A stretch of 64,000 nt of DNA. It comes from Podocnemis expansa (taxonomy: Eukaryota; Chordata; Testudines; Podocnemididae). This document shows, piece by piece, positions 21,500-33,826 of this stretch (within the stretch, counting starts at the first letter, position 1; each line of letters begins with the position of its first letter). The stretch covers positions 1,474,051-1,538,050 of the forward strand of contig ML682024.1 in assembly GCA_007922195.1 (NCBI GenBank). Direction: 5' to 3'. Made by a program: the position numbers and the translations under genes. The notes beneath the pieces were generated by a model. That model searched no databases and had not been told where the DNA came from. It saw nothing but the letters and a program-made list of their open reading frames with translations.

Positions 21500-24400
21500 G
21501 CTTTTTTATCTTGTAGCAAAGAAAGAACCAAACTGTATTGTAAATTTTCTTTTGTCAACTTAAACTCTGCTTGGAATTAGACCTGTTAGAGCATAATTCA
21601 GAACCATGGTTCAGTGCTTTCTATACTGCAAGATTGAACTGGGTTTTAAGAACATCCAGCACTACTGTGTTGAAAACGATCCTGCAATATGGTGGCATTT
21701 CATAATGCCAGTGGATCCTTAGAAAACCTCAGTAAAAAATAGGTTTCTTCCCTTTTTCTTAACTTGATTTCTTCTGGAGGGAAGCACAAAAATGGGAAAG
21801 TTCATTATTTAGATTCTTTTGTATAATATATGTTTGAAAGTGTGCACCTTATCGGATGACTTACTAGGTAAGAGTTTAAACTGGGGAGAGAAGCCATTAA
21901 GCCTTGTAAGAGGTAAAGTGCCATAATACACACTATAATTTGCCTAAGTAGCCTAGGCTAATTTGCCTAGGTAATTTATCTCTTCTGTTGTTCTTCTCCT
22001 ACCTGCCCCAGTAAATAAAAAAGTAGGTATAAACTTGAAGAATTTTTTTTTCCTGAATCGATTCTTGGATCTGCAAAGCCATTGAGTTTTCCTAGTGACA
22101 GCTGTTGCCGTGGGGTGGAGAAATGAAAGCACTTGGCCCGAGAGTCTGTTTATATGTTTGAGCAGAGAAAGTGATTTTTGTTGCAAAGATCTCTAAGTGA
22201 GATAGACAGAGTAAGAGAATAAGAGAGTGAGAGATAATTATCTAAATTATGTTCGGGCTATTATCGAAGACGAATATAGTTAAAATGTAATTAAATATGA
22301 CGGGCTCACAGGATGTAAGCTTGGCTTTGGAATGCTAATTATCAATTACTGCATCTCCTTAGGGGAGTCAGGCAGAATGAGAGAGTTGGGGGTGTGTGGT
22401 GGAGGTGAGATGTAGGGTATTAAAGAAAACACCCTAGGGCTGTAACAAGGCTAATTTCCTTTAAAAGATGAAGCTGTGGTGCCAGGAGAATTCCACCAGC
22501 CAACCAACTTGTAGTGCTGCCTTTCAGCTTGAGGACCCTCGTGTAAGTCTGAGTAGAGAATCCTGGTCCCTAGTCTTTTCTTCAGGATGTAGACCTAAGC
22601 AAGAGGTAATGATTTTGTCTACTGTTAAAGTGATGACCAGGACTGCTTCAGCTTGAGCAGCAAATCTAAAATGAATCAACCAGTCAGACACAGTGTGAGA
22701 GCAGGAAAAGATGAACACTCACATGACACTTAAAAGACAAAGCTGAGGAAAGAGGAGACACACCATGTTCAGCAGATTCTTATATCAGTTCTGAAAGTGT
22801 TTGCTGCTGAGTGATTGCACTATATTAATAACTAACCCTGAAGGAATCCTCATCCATCCCTTCCAGTTATAATTAGCTACATAGCATCATACAGCCTATC
22901 AGTAAGTCAAGGGAAAAAGGTAGGTGGATACTGGGAAGTTATTTCATAACTATGAAATTTATTTTCTAATGTAAAAAGTGTTGACCCAGAATGGAAATGT
23001 GTCATATTCAATTAAAAAAATTGTAAAGATACTGTGGGCCAACTTTAATAAAACTCCATCTCCTCTCAAATCCTCAAGAAACTCTTTAAATCTGTTACAT
23101 CATCTTTTGATTTCATTTAAGAGGTGGTTGTGGTACTTTCCTAGCCAGAGCATTATGGTAGTCAGTAAAGATTCGTCTTGCTGCCAGTGATGGAAGCAGT
23201 TTCGAGGTCATTGCAGGAGACAATCTCATAAAATGTTTTTTGAAAGGATCCTTAGGGACTTCTACTGCTTGTTCAAGGTCTTTTAACATTAGTCACATCC
23301 ACTGCTGCATGACTTTGTAGGTGTCTTTCCCATTGTCCCCACTTCATCTGACAAATAAAAATCTCTATTACTTACTCACATTTTGGGGGTATCTTAATTG
23401 AAGGATGGCACTATTATGTGCCCTGTGGTCAGCATTGCCCTACATAGCTATATTTCTACTTATATTGTGTACTAAGATTCCTGAACTAACATTTTCTGGG
23501 TTCCATAACTACAGGTTTCCTAGCTTGCAAAACAGAATGGCATAGCCTCTTCCTAGCACCTTAGCATTTTCCACTCCTTCACATAGCACAGGTTTAGAAT
23601 CCTGATCACTGTGGAGAGAGGCAGATCTAGCCTCTTCACTATCCTTTGTTTTCTCTTAGTAGCCAATCTTAACTAAGAAACAAACAAAAATAAGGATTTA
23701 CATTTCAGTACATAGGTTACATATATATAGCTGTGTACACACACATGCATTAATGCAAACCAAAGTGATGGAAACATTAGTAAAAGTGCCACAGTTCCCC
23801 AAAATAAAAGAAAAACTCAACTTTGGCCGGCCATGAATGCATGTAGGTGCTGTCAGGGGCAGTGGGAACCTCATTCATATCTCACTTACGTAAATCATGA
23901 ATAACTCCACTGAAGGCAATGCAGTAAAACAGGTGAAAAACTAGTAAAATGTTAACCTAGACACAGTAATACCATCTTCATGAAGAGGAAACCAATAGTT
24001 TACTATCAGGATAAAACTCTAACTCAAGTCAAATGGCTCTTTGAGCAGCACAGCTGTTACAACAGGCTGACTGATGTGCATGTCACTTTTTCTGATGCTA
24101 TCTTATTTCTTTTATGAACATTTGAAGCTATTCTGAATAAATTCAGGAAAACGTTATCTGATTTTTTTCCCCTCTTCAGGAAGTTCATCAAATTGTTTTA
24201 ATTAGTTTCTTATCATTCAAAACCCTTTGTAATGGTAGTTTTATTGAAAGTTAATTTTGTATCTAGCATTCAGGTTGTATTACTGAAAATAAATTCTAAC
24301 TAACACAATTAAGTGTTAATCTGTTATAATGTTTGCAGGCCAGGTGAGCTGAAGAAGAGCTCTGTGTAGTTCTCCTTTCACCACCAGAACTTGGTTCAAT

Positions 24401-25859
24401 GAAAGATATTACCTTATCCATCTTGTCTCTCTAAAATGCAGTGTAACGGAAGATTGTTGTTAAACTGAGAGCTTCAGATCGTATTATTCTTTCCTGTTCC
24501 TCCACCTTCAGTTTCAACATGCGATGTGATCTTAAGGGAATGGTAGGAATCAGAGTGGTTTGGATCATGTTTATTGGGATAATCCTGCTCTATTGGGAGG
24601 GAGAGATTTCACACTTCCATGTAATGTCTGCTACACATTACCACCACAAGCACGCAGTTTGCAAATCAAATATTCTTGTTAAAAAAAATTGTTCTAATAG
24701 TAAAGTGAAGGGAGTGATTTTCATTTTAGAAATTTCAGTGCAGTAGTGTTTTTTCAGTATATCAAAAAACATTAAAACAAAGTTTCTTTCCCTCTGGGAG
24801 CTGATTTGTCCTATGTACATGCAATTTTTTAAAATTAATTGTTCTAAGTAAACTATCTGGAGTACAAGAAAAGAGTGAGGACAAAATACAAAATTGAGTT
24901 CTGTTCCAATTTACACAATTTGTCTGCTGCATATAAAACCACAGTTTATGTAAAACTGTTGGAATTATGTATCTCTGGGCTTCTGCAATGAGTGAGATCC
25001 CTAAAAGGCTCAGGCTGAACATCTATGTTGACACAACATGTACACCTCAGCTCCTGCCCCTCGGACAGAATGGGGTGTGTACCTGCTATTTCCAGTGGGA
25101 GGAAGGTCACTCCTGCCGCTCTTGGCTGAATGAAAGTGATCCCATGCCACTGGCACCACTGCGATTTGAATTAGGGTCTGAAGCCACAACACTGGGAGTG
25201 GGGATTCATGTCGTCATGTGCCTACTTTTCTGATTTGCCTTAATCCAAACCTGGTGATTTCTTTGGTCTCGGTATGAAGTTAAAGTTGTCAAGCTTTTCC
25301 TCCCGTGTATTTCTGTTAGTGATGCTGTGAGAAATTAATATAAAAGAGCTTTAGAATTCTGACCAATACTTTCTTCTGTTACAGTTTTTCTTAAAGATCT
25401 TTAACAGTAGTTTGAGCTTAACTCTGGTGTATTAATTTTTGTACTGAATTGTGTGTGGACCACACATTAAGGTACTTAAAAATCCAGACTGAATCAGGAC
25501 TCCTGGGAATTCAGGCCATGAAAAATGTCTTTCCCTTCTGGACCAATTAAATGATGGCCTGTTTGGATTCTTTCTGTATTTTGCTGCAACATGTGGTGAC
25601 TTAATATAGTCTGTCCTGTTGCTTTCTTTTGTAGATCTTGGCAAGCAATAACTTTCGACAGGCAACCTGCGTCCTTCATCAGAATAGTTGGAACTCACAA
25701 CACAGCTAACGAGGTATGGTACTGTTTTTTAAAAGAGGAAAAACTATTGTTTCTCTCAGCCGTCCTGCAATTTGGGACACTCGTAGTCTCAAATCAGGCC
25801 CTGATTCTACAGTCAACATTAGTGGGACTGCTGAGAGTATATATAAAGTTAAGTAAGGG
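21500..25859. other. Mostly unique sequence, no recognised gene
   Basis: No domain-bearing frame or transposon terminus. The segment 22200-22400 is unusually rich in TAATTA/ATTAAT-type motifs and keeps several CpGs. At 22468-22543 an ATG-led frame runs into a GTGTAAGT donor-like site, but the peptide is unknown to me and there is no supporting context. Confidence 0.45.
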
Positions 25860-25955
25860 GCCTTAGATTGTAAATTGTTTGGGGCAGGAGCCATGTCTGG
25901 CTTTGTTTTCATAGTGATTGTGCTTGTGGCTTGTTAGCATTATCGTAATCTAACA
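25860..25955 (+). mobile_element. L2-like LINE 3' end fragment
   Basis: GATTGTAAATTGTTTGGGGC followed by AGGAGCCATGTCTGG and a poorly conserved tail is the 3' UTR signature of L2-like LINEs (GACTGTAAGCTC.TTGGGGCAGGGACC). It is short and degenerate. Confidence 0.6.
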
Positions 25956-26039
25956 CAGATAGTGCCTCTGCCCTCTCTTTCAGAAGACTTTTACGGTTCC
26001 TGCTTCAGACTGTGATGTAAGATAGAGACTTCCCTGTCC

Positions 26040-26710
26040 ATCCAAATAGCTGAAGGTCTCATCATCTCTCATGTCTCAATTGCTGTTCTTTGGAGTTGAC
26101 AAATGCTGTTTGCTATACTCACAGCCATTCAGAATGCTGCTGCAAAGATTATTTTCCTAGCACATCACTGTGACAATGTCTCCTTAAATACCTTCACTGG
26201 CTTCCTCTTCTCTATTGTGTCATGCATAACCCATTTATCTTCACTTTCAAGGCCCTTCACAGTCTCTACCCACCTGCATCCATTTCATTTAGTTTTGTAA
26301 GGCTGACTTCTGCCTCCACAGTCCATGATGTTACCCTCTGTCACCTGTTTAATTTTCAGACAAGCAATTTCAGGCTTTTTCCTTCTCTGCCCCTCATACT
26401 TGGGATGAGCTCCCTGTAAACATCTGCAAAGTGGCGTGATTATTCTTCTTCAAACTCTCCTTGCAATGTTGCCTTCAAAAGCATTGATGTCTATTGGTGT
26501 GCAGAGACCACTGTCTATCGTGCTGACCACTATTGTCTTGTTTTCCCTATGCCAGTTACCTGAATCCATCTGTTGCCTCTTGTCTGATGCTTGGATTGTA
26601 AGCTCTTTGAGTTAGGAACTGGTTTTTGTTCTTTATGCAGTGTGTAGCGTGATGAAGTCCTGGTCCATGATAGGCTCCTAGGGTTATACAAATAACAATG
26701 TTAAGTAATC
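26040..26710 (+). mobile_element. L2-like LINE, RT C-terminus and 3' UTR
   Basis: Frames on the + strand give LTAIQNAAAKIIFLA, then FTFKALHSLYPPASISF and a segment ending in LPLILGMSSL, the order of an L2 ORF2 C-terminus (LQ..QNAAARLI, TFKALHGLAPPYL, SLWNSLP). It ends with GGATTGTAAGCTCTTTGAGT and GGGTTATACAAATAACAA, the typical L2 3' end. Frame changes show that it is ancient. Confidence 0.8.
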
Positions 26711-27926
26711 ACTAAAGTGTATTAAGTGGCTATCAGGTGCACTCTCTCAACTGCAGTGGTACTATAAGTCAAGATTTCTGATTTTACTTACTGTATTGGG
26801 ATGTTTGTCCTAGGCATGGCAATGGAAGGAATTTAGAACTCCGTAAGTTAGGTCAGTACCAATTGCTGGGGCGATAGTTGTTATGCATACATTTCTGAGT
26901 CAGCAGGCAATATAGTGAACACTTAACAGAAACTTGGAAAGAGAATGAGCAGGAGACTGAAATGGAAGGAAATGCACCATGAAATCAGAGTTCAAAAATA
27001 CTTTAAATACTAAAAATATTTTAAAGACCTACATCTTGTTGTGAAGCTCAGTTTTCATCAGTGAGCTCTCAGAAATTTGGACCCAGGATCCTTTCTGCTG
27101 CCAGTGGATTTCTTGAAAGCACACCAGGAAAGCTTATTGCATTTTTTGCTTTACATAGACTGTCTTTTTTATATTCATCAGTCTCTTTTGGTTATCACCT
27201 CTTAGTAAAGAGCACTAATATAGATTTATTCCTGTAAAATGTGTATAATTTTTAACCACAAAACAAATAAGGTATAGCATCAGTAAGCACAAGCTACAAA
27301 TAGAAATGGATAAATTATTCAGCTTTTTAAAATACCTCTACATTTTCAAAATAGGGAACCAAAGCTGTGTTTTTACCCAATGAATTATTTTATACGAGCA
27401 GCTGTATACCTCTAAAACCAATAGTCTTACGTGTTCCTATTCATGTACTTATAACATTAGAATTCTGGAGACATTTTAAATGTGATACTACATTGAATTT
27501 GGAGACTGCAAATGAAACGGTGATGAAAGTTAATTCCATTTTTCTCCAAAATTCATCTGCACTAGCTCCTGTGACAAAATAGCAGATGAGCTACAGATGC
27601 AGAATTTGCTTTAAAGCTGTAAATCAGCTCTGTGATTACATCCTGGTTTTTGGGGGTGAAAATCAGTAAAAGTGTATTTCATGAGTTAGGCTTATCATTT
27701 GCAACACCTGTTTCTTGTTTATACATTTTTTCTAGCTGATTTCATTTTCACCAGTGAATACTTTGTTCAGTTATACAAAGCTGCTCAATGAAATGCACAG
27801 TATCCTGCTACAGGGCAAACTGCATTTTAAACCCCTTTCTTTCTCCTAAAGTGCACCCATTAGGTGACAGGCCTGGCTTTTAGTGCTCACTCTGAGAGGA
27901 GGAACCAGGCAGTCCAACCAGTCTTA
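26711..27926. other. No recognised gene
   Basis: AT-rich unique sequence without repeats or domains that I can identify. Confidence 0.5.
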
Positions 27927-28203
27927 GGGTATGTCTAGACAGCAAAATTGCTGCTGTCAGTGTGATCTTCTTGGCGTGATTCACAGCGAGTATGAACTCA
28001 CTGCTGTGCTCCGGAAGTCATCATAGCAACACCTGCACCCTAACAGGAGTTGCTGAAAGCCGACCGCAGGCCATTTGCAGTCAACTTCACCCAGTGTGTC
28101 CCGGTGGCGTAGAAAGTCACTGGCAGATATGCAAGGTATTTTACATGCCTCACATATCTGCCATTGACTGCCACCAAAAATCATGGTAAGTGTAGACTGG
28201 GGC
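27927..28203. mobile_element. 277-bp Harbinger MITE
   Basis: Left terminus GGGTATGTCTAGACAGC; right terminus GTGTAGACTGGGGC, an imperfect inverted copy. Both ends are flanked by TTA (27924-27926 and 28204-28206), the 3-bp duplication typical of PIF/Harbinger. The interior is shared with the 8807-9102 copy. Non-coding. Confidence 0.8.
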
Positions 28204-28475
28204 TTAGACTGGATTTCTGGTCTGGAACCCTCCTGTTCACTAACTATGTTGGTAACACGGTCCAACTTAGTTTTGCACCTGGAATGGTTTCTTTTTGGGA
28301 GCATATGAGAGTATATGTTTGTATGTTCACAGAAAAATCACCTTTAAACATGACTTTATTTATTAATTCCTTAACGCACAAAAAGAGGAGCAAAGGCTAA
28401 AAACAATAAAAGGCCTACATGATTGGATCTGTCTTACACCTTCAGCTTTCCTTGCCATCTTTTATGAATTCCCCT

Positions 28476-28612
28476 CCAAAAAAATCTCACTTCATCAGAC
28501 ATTTTGAAAGCATCTTCAAAGCGTCTGATGAAGTGGGATTTTCTCCCATGAAAGCTCACACAATAAATTTATTTGTTAGTCTTGAAGTGCTTCAGGACTC
28601 CTTGTTTGTTTG
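28476..28612 (+). mobile_element. Penelope-like 3' end with short inverted start
   Basis: Carries GTCTGATGAAGTGGGATTTT, CTCCCATGAAAGCTCA, the TTTGTTAGTCTT block and the ACTCCTTGTTTG tail of the Penelope family. Its first part (AATCTCACTTCATCAGAC) is an inverted copy of its own GTCTGATGAAGTGGGATT, so the copy starts with a hairpin. The same arrangement, much longer, is at 57359-57544. Confidence 0.75.
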
Positions 28613-28769
28613 TTCTCCAGTTTGTAGCTTTCTCCATTGTTTCCTCAAGTACCCTTATCTTTCTCCACTTTCTTTACATCCTCTTTGGATTTAATTCCTA
28701 ACATTCAGGAAGGTTGATATCACGCAGATAACTTCCATTCTGCAAACACCATAAATGAAGTTTGAAGTA

Positions 28770-28945
28770 ATTTAGAAACATAGGAGCTATCATACTGGAC
28801 CAAACCACCCATCAATGTAGTTAGAAACCTGTCACCGATAGTATCGAGTATCTGAAGCCTTAGAGGAAGTGCAATAGGCATCCATGGGATATTCTGCCCT
28901 TAAGTTTCCTCCTGACCCCAATAGCTAAAGGTTGGTTTAAGTCCT
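28770..28945. repeat. Old interspersed repeat, family not assigned
   Basis: The sequence from ACATAGGAGCTATCATACTG through GCTTAGAGGAAGTGCA and the pyrimidine-rich CTTAAGTTTCCTCCTGACCC looks like a widespread amniote LINE/SINE-derived repeat. I cannot name the family with confidence from sequence alone. Confidence 0.4.
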
Positions 28946-30676
28946 AAAGCTAATGGTGCTTTTTGATGAAATTCTCTGTAGAAACTGGTGCTATTTCTAA
29001 AGAGCTGTATAGGAGCTTATGTGTAGTGTATTGCCTCTAGTGAAAATTCCTTCTGTACGTGCAAATTCCCTGCTATGCAAATTATAAATAGGTTGGAAAA
29101 AGAATGTGGTGCCCGTTTAGGTCATTCCCTCTTTTGGCATTAAGAACTGTACTCCAAAGTAAACTTTGTTCCAAATAATTATTTCACTTCTGCTAAATTC
29201 TACAAGAGCAAGCTTGTATGAGTTGCACCTATCACTGCACTTGATTGTTTTGCTATGTATTAAGTAACTGGTCATTAAAATCGCATCTGAATTTCTTATT
29301 CCCTGTCTCTTCACTAATATTAAGTTGCACACCCTTGTGCTTATGATTAGCAGCTATGGCATGTGCTTCCCCTTGTCCATTACCTTTAGAATTGCATACA
29401 ATTATGATAATCCATGAAATCACATTTTTTGCTCTTCTAAAAAGTAGACTTTATCAACCTTGGAATTACTCAGATAGGGTAGTAGACAATAACATTGTAT
29501 ATCCTCTAGCACAAGACTTCACAAAAAAATGAAACAGAGGGATATAAATATAAACCTATATAAATCAGAGAAGCCATGATCATTGAGGTTGTAGTCCTTT
29601 TTTGGTTTTCTCCTGAGTTTCATATCTTAAATTTCTCTGCATTTAATGAAATGCAGTGAATTGTTTTTACTGCTCCTGTGCACCTACTCTACTGAGCTCT
29701 GAACTATGTGTTCTCTTTGTCTGCCCCCTGCACAGTCTTATGTCATCTGTTAATGCCATTATCTATTTCTTCTAAGTCACAGATAAGTACAATATAGTGT
29801 GCAAAATTATTCCTCTAATCTAACCCAATAGTTTCCTCTGTCTACCATACACTGTCTCCATTTGTGTATACATTAACTGTTGGCACTTAATATTAATTTA
29901 TACTAAGGCTCTATTATACACCTGTGACATTGTAAAGTGGCCCTAAAGTGGGTATAAATTACGTTTACACCAAGATCGCAAATACAATTTACATCAATTT
30001 TAGGGCAGCCACGTTGTGCTTCCAGACCAATATAGAGAGTCATTAGTGTAAGTGTGAATCAGTTCCTTTATCTTTTCTTTACTTTAATCTCTTAGTTCAT
30101 AAAAGCCACTAATATATCATGCTTTACATATGGCTACAAATCAGGAAAGGAAGGTTATGCACTCACATGCTGACCTTTTCTTCCTTAATTGGCTCTTTTG
30201 TGCTGCATGTTATCAGAAACTTTTATCTAAGACTGAGAAGGTTATGTTTACTGCTTGCCTTTCCCCTCATCAGCTATTTCATTTCTTCAAAACAACACAG
30301 TATTTGTTTGACATGATCTTTTTGAGAATGTATAGAGATTCACAGTTTTCCTGGTGTTCTCATATTCTGTCTCTGATTAAAGTTTCCACTGTTCTTCCTC
30401 ACTGTGAAGGTTAATGTTGCAAATTTATAGTTCCTAGATTTTCCTTGATTGTTACCAGGACTGGTTTTAAAGTTTTCAACAGCATGTTGCTGCACATGCC
30501 ACTGCCAGAATCACCAGTCGTATGAAAAACATGTTAAAATGGCAATGATTATATTGTATGCTGTGGAAGTAGATGTGCAAGACCAATGCAAAGGAAGCAG
30601 AATGGCCGAGTAGAATGTACAGAGGACTGGGAACAGTTAGTATTGGGATGCGGGCAATCTGGCCTGTTGACTAGAG
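28946..30676. other. No recognised gene
   Basis: AT-rich, stop-dense unique sequence. The pair of overlapping frames at 30119-30414 has no domain. Confidence 0.5.
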
Positions 30677-30830
30677 CAGTGATTCTCAACCTTTGCAGGT
30701 CATGACACATTTGATGGTGTGTGCAACCCTACAAGACTCATTAGCCCTCTTTCTCACCCCCATCCTCACCTTTCTGCAAAATACCGCGCAGCATAGTAAT
30801 GTGTCCTGACATAGTGGCTGAGGACCACTG
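30677..30830. mobile_element. 154-bp hAT MITE
   Basis: Left terminus CAGTGATTCTCAACCTTTGC, right terminus AGGACCACTG. The 8-bp flanks GACTAGAG (30669-30676) and GACTAGAA (30831-30838) match at 7 of 8. Same broad family as 53234-53399. It sits at the edge of the Sushi-class LTR. Confidence 0.82.
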
Positions 30831-30834
30831 GACT

Positions 30835-31174
30835 AGAACAGGGATCCTATCTAGTGCTTGGAGCAGGAATCAGGCCAGGAATCAAAGCTGAGGATCAAAG
30901 CTGGGTTAGCTGGAGTGAAGCAAGGCTGGGTCCAAGGGCAAGGAGTAGGGCTGAAACAAATCTAGGGACAAACAGATGCTGGAGCTATTGCTGCTGCAGG
31001 TGAATGCTTTGAGCAGCTAGCAGTTCTTCCTCATCATAGATCTGCTGATCTTCTCAGCCTGCAAGGCAGTTTGGCCAATGAGGCTGCTTTATTGGGACGC
31101 AGCTGTGCTCATTAGACTGACTGAGGGTTAAGATAGTTGATAAACAGTCTGACTGCAGCACCTTACTTCTGACA
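30835..31174 (-). repeat. 3' LTR of a Sushi-class Ty3/gypsy element
   Basis: Homologous in the same orientation to 33827-34200: both contain TTGGAGCAGGAATCAG, a GAGTGAAG.AAG..TG.GTCCA block, GAATGC..TGAGCAGCT and AGACTG.CTGAGGGTTAAGAT-like sequence near the right end. Read on the minus strand this copy starts near TGTCAGAAGTAAGG (31174) and lies downstream of pol. The two LTRs are strongly diverged, implying an old insertion. Confidence 0.7.
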
Positions 31175-31689
31175 GTATCCCTTCTTTGAAGGATGCTTCT
31201 CGGATACACCTGGGCGAAACTTGGCAGGAAGGCTTTTATGAAACTCCCACAGCAGATCCAAGGCATGAATAGCTATCACTGTTAGCCCAGAAAATCAAAC
31301 TCCCTCACTTATGTCACTTTTGTAAGTCTTTGGGATGAAGTCTGTGTGGCCCGCCTACCTAACGGTTTTTCAGTAATCCTGAGAAATACAGATATAGCCC
31401 TCTGGTCAAGAATTGATACCAAGACCAGTATTTTCTTTGGAAAACAAGTAATTGTTTATTGAAATCAAGCATTAATACAGTGAGACTCCAAAACTGGAAA
31501 CCAGTTACTTCAGAAATCCCTTTTACTTGGTACAGTTATCACACTATGTGCATCACGGTGACAGTTACAGAGAACATAGCTCCACTCCTACTTCACCGTG
31601 AGGTAAACCACATTCTAAACATTTGAAAATGGTTAAAAAAATCTTTAAACAGTAAAAATCCTTCATATTTTTTCTTAATGTCTGCATAA
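31175..31689 (-). other. Remainder of the Sushi-class element after RT
   Basis: Lies between the RT remnant and the 3' LTR on the minus strand. RNase H and integrase are not detectable, and the interval is too short for them, so most of pol downstream of RT is deleted. Confidence 0.5.
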
Positions 31690-32300
31690 ACTTAATTAGA
31701 TATATCTGAGAATTTCAAATGTATATTGGTCAAACTTGCACTTCTCTGGGTTAACATACAAACAGTTTTGGACGAGTCCTTCAAGGATGTTGCATACATA
31801 ATGATTGCAAGGCCATGATCTTCCAAAAAGAGGAGGATATCATCAAGGTAGATAACTACAAAACGGTGTAGCATGTCCCTGAAGATATAATTGGTGAAAT
31901 ACAGGAATATTGCACAGGCCAAACAGCATAACTAGCTATTCAAAATGTATGTAATGGGTATGGAAGATCGACTTCCATTCATCAGTCCATATCAGGTTAA
32001 AATTACATCTAGATCTAACTTTGTGAAGACCATAAAAGAGAGGAGTCATTGAAGAAACTCGTTGATAAGGGACAGGGGTTACTGATTCTGTTTGGTTATT
32101 TTGTTTAGTTTCCTGTATTCCACACAGGCTAGAGAGATTTAACCCTTCTTCTTTACAAAGATCAGTGTCCCAGCCAGATATGTGGCTGGATGAATGAAAC
32201 CATTTTAAAGGTTGTTTTGAAGGTAGCTTCAAAAAGAGAACATGTTTAACAAAAAGAGATTTGTGCTTCCAGCTGAAGAGCAGTGGGGCAGTCATAAATC
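31690..32300 (-). pseudogene. pol: Sushi-class Ty3/gypsy reverse transcriptase remnant
   Basis: On the minus strand, in order: a CLCGIQETKQNNQTE-like region corresponding to the fingers, then LIWTDEWKSIFHTHYIHFE (about 31936-31995) and VMLFGLCNIPVF. The catalytic block is IFRDMLHRFVVIYLDDILLF (about 31835-31895), with the YLDD motif intact, and QNCLYVNPEKCKFD-like sequence follows. This is the standard RT order for vertebrate chromoviruses of the Sushi type. Frame changes separate the pieces and no full frame remains. The enzyme would have copied the element's RNA into DNA within cytoplasmic particles. Confidence 0.85.
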
Positions 32301-32367
32301 AATAGGTTGGCATGGTATTCTCATTCTTCATGTCAAACACATTGACAAATTCTTGGTATTTAGCAGG

Positions 32368-32670
32368 CAGGGGCGGCTCTACTATGAGGCAAGAGACAGA
32401 CATGGCTTCAGGTGGACAGTTCTTAGGGGCACCTAGCCCCCCTGAAGATCAGGCTGGCTCCCACCTCTTCAACTCTTTCCTAGCAGCTCAGGCACTGTTA
32501 GTCAACCTGCAGCTGAAGTCATGTAAGCAGTGTGCACTTTAAATCCCTCTGCAGACAGATGCTGGAGATTTATGCACTTTAGAAAACCATTTTCAACCTC
32601 CATGAATGAGATGAGGGGGCACCAAATCAAAATTTGGCTTGGGGCACCACAACCCCTTGAGCTGGCCTTA
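32368..32670. mobile_element. 303-bp hAT element nested in the Sushi-class element
   Basis: Left terminus CAGGGGCGGCTCTACT, right terminus GAGCTGGCCTTA (degenerate). Flanks TTAGCAGG (32360-32367) and TTAGTAGG (32671-32678) match at 7 of 8. It interrupts the minus-strand retroelement between protease and RT, so it inserted later than the retroelement. Confidence 0.72.
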
Positions 32671-32799
32671 TTAGTAGGTATCACTGAGGTTGTAGGAGGA
32701 GATGTGAAGGGTACAGAGAGTGCCTCTGAACTAGTGGCCTCAGATTCTTCTGGCCCATGGCTTTTTTGGAGGGACAAGACTGCTGACAATTCAGGGAGC

Positions 32800-33070
32800 T
32801 GAAATGTAACACACTTGCCCACCAATGGCTATGCTGATTGTGAGTGGCAAGTCTGAATAACCTGAGGATAATCTGAGAGTATGGTGTTCAGATGAGTCCA
32901 ACTGGAGCATTTTTTGATTTCCCAGGAGAGTGGTAACCTCCAAGGGAGCAGTCAGGTGGGTAACCAGGCTCTGATACATTTTCTCAAGTCTGGAGAGCTT
33001 TCACACTGAATGGGTATTACATCTGTTCATGCAAAGTCCAAATCCATGAAATTACTGAGGGCACCCAGAT
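32800..33070 (-). pseudogene. Sushi-class protease remnant
   Basis: The minus strand encodes QVDLGALSNFMDLDFA (about 33027-33075), matching the aspartic protease start of Sushi-class elements (LVDSGA..NF.D..FA). The active-site D-S-G is here D-L-G, so it is mutated. It is followed at 32800-32980 by a segment ending LPLTISIAIGGQ, where the rest of the protease is expected. Broken by frame changes. Confidence 0.65.
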
Positions 33071-33419
33071 CCACCTGTATTTCCAGGTGTACCTGAGATA
33101 TGGTGCAGTGTCCAAGTTGGAGAGGGCATTGGAGATGTCGGGTTCTGGTTAGCCATTCCCAAAGTGTCAACACTGTGAACCTCTTTTCATTCAGTATCTT
33201 CAACAAGTCACTGAAATTCTGGGGCAATTTTTGGCACCTAGTCAGCCCCCTGATGCAGTGCTCAAGGAATGGTCTCTGCTGTTCATGTGTGGTATGAGTC
33301 ATCAAAGATTACCAGGGTTTGTACAGAGTTTTCAAACCAATTCAAGAATAGGATAGTTGTGGGTTGTTTGTTTGTGGGTTTTTTGGTTTTTGTTTTTGTT
33401 TTTGTTTTTTTACCATGAG

Positions 33420-33640
33420 CAGGTAAGCCCACTGTTGCCTCAGTCAGCAAACTGATGACAAATCCTACCTTAGCTTGGGCAAGGGGAATGTTCTTGAATT
33501 TGCAACAGAAACATATGCTAGTACAAACTCAGAAATCTACAGAATTTGTCACAGTCACTGATGAATTTACTGGGCAGTGAAATCTCTGAGGAATGGGGCA
33601 GAGCTGCCGATTGTGTGGCTTGTACTTGCAGGGCCATGTG
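33420..33640 (-). pseudogene. gag: Sushi-class gag remnant
   Basis: The minus strand reads KFKNIPLAQAKVGFVISLL followed by TEATVGLLAHG at about 33420-33510, matching the capsid stretch of Sushi-class gag (..FPT..AKVGFVISLLTGEALAWA). Upstream lies a degenerate coiled-coil-like leader with repeated Q/A/L residues. Family knowledge: vertebrate genes such as PEG10 and RTL1 descend from this gag-pol class. Here the frame is broken and nothing suggests domestication. Confidence 0.6.
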
Positions 33641-33826
33641 CTATGCATGCAGGGCAGCAATCTGAGCTTGCAGGTTGTGTACTGCATCCACTATCTCCAA
33701 CAGGAAAACACTGATCATGGAGGAATGTATGCCAGATACAGTTGGATCCTTTTCTTCTGATGGTTACCGTTGGTGGGCTGCTGTAACATTTTGGGAGTGA
33801 AAAATAGGCAGTCAGGACTGGTGGTT

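Noticed and set aside
22468..22656. ATG-led frame with a donor-like GTGTAAGT
   Set aside because: Short, no known peptide, no partner exon or transcript evidence; kept only as a remark in the surrounding region.
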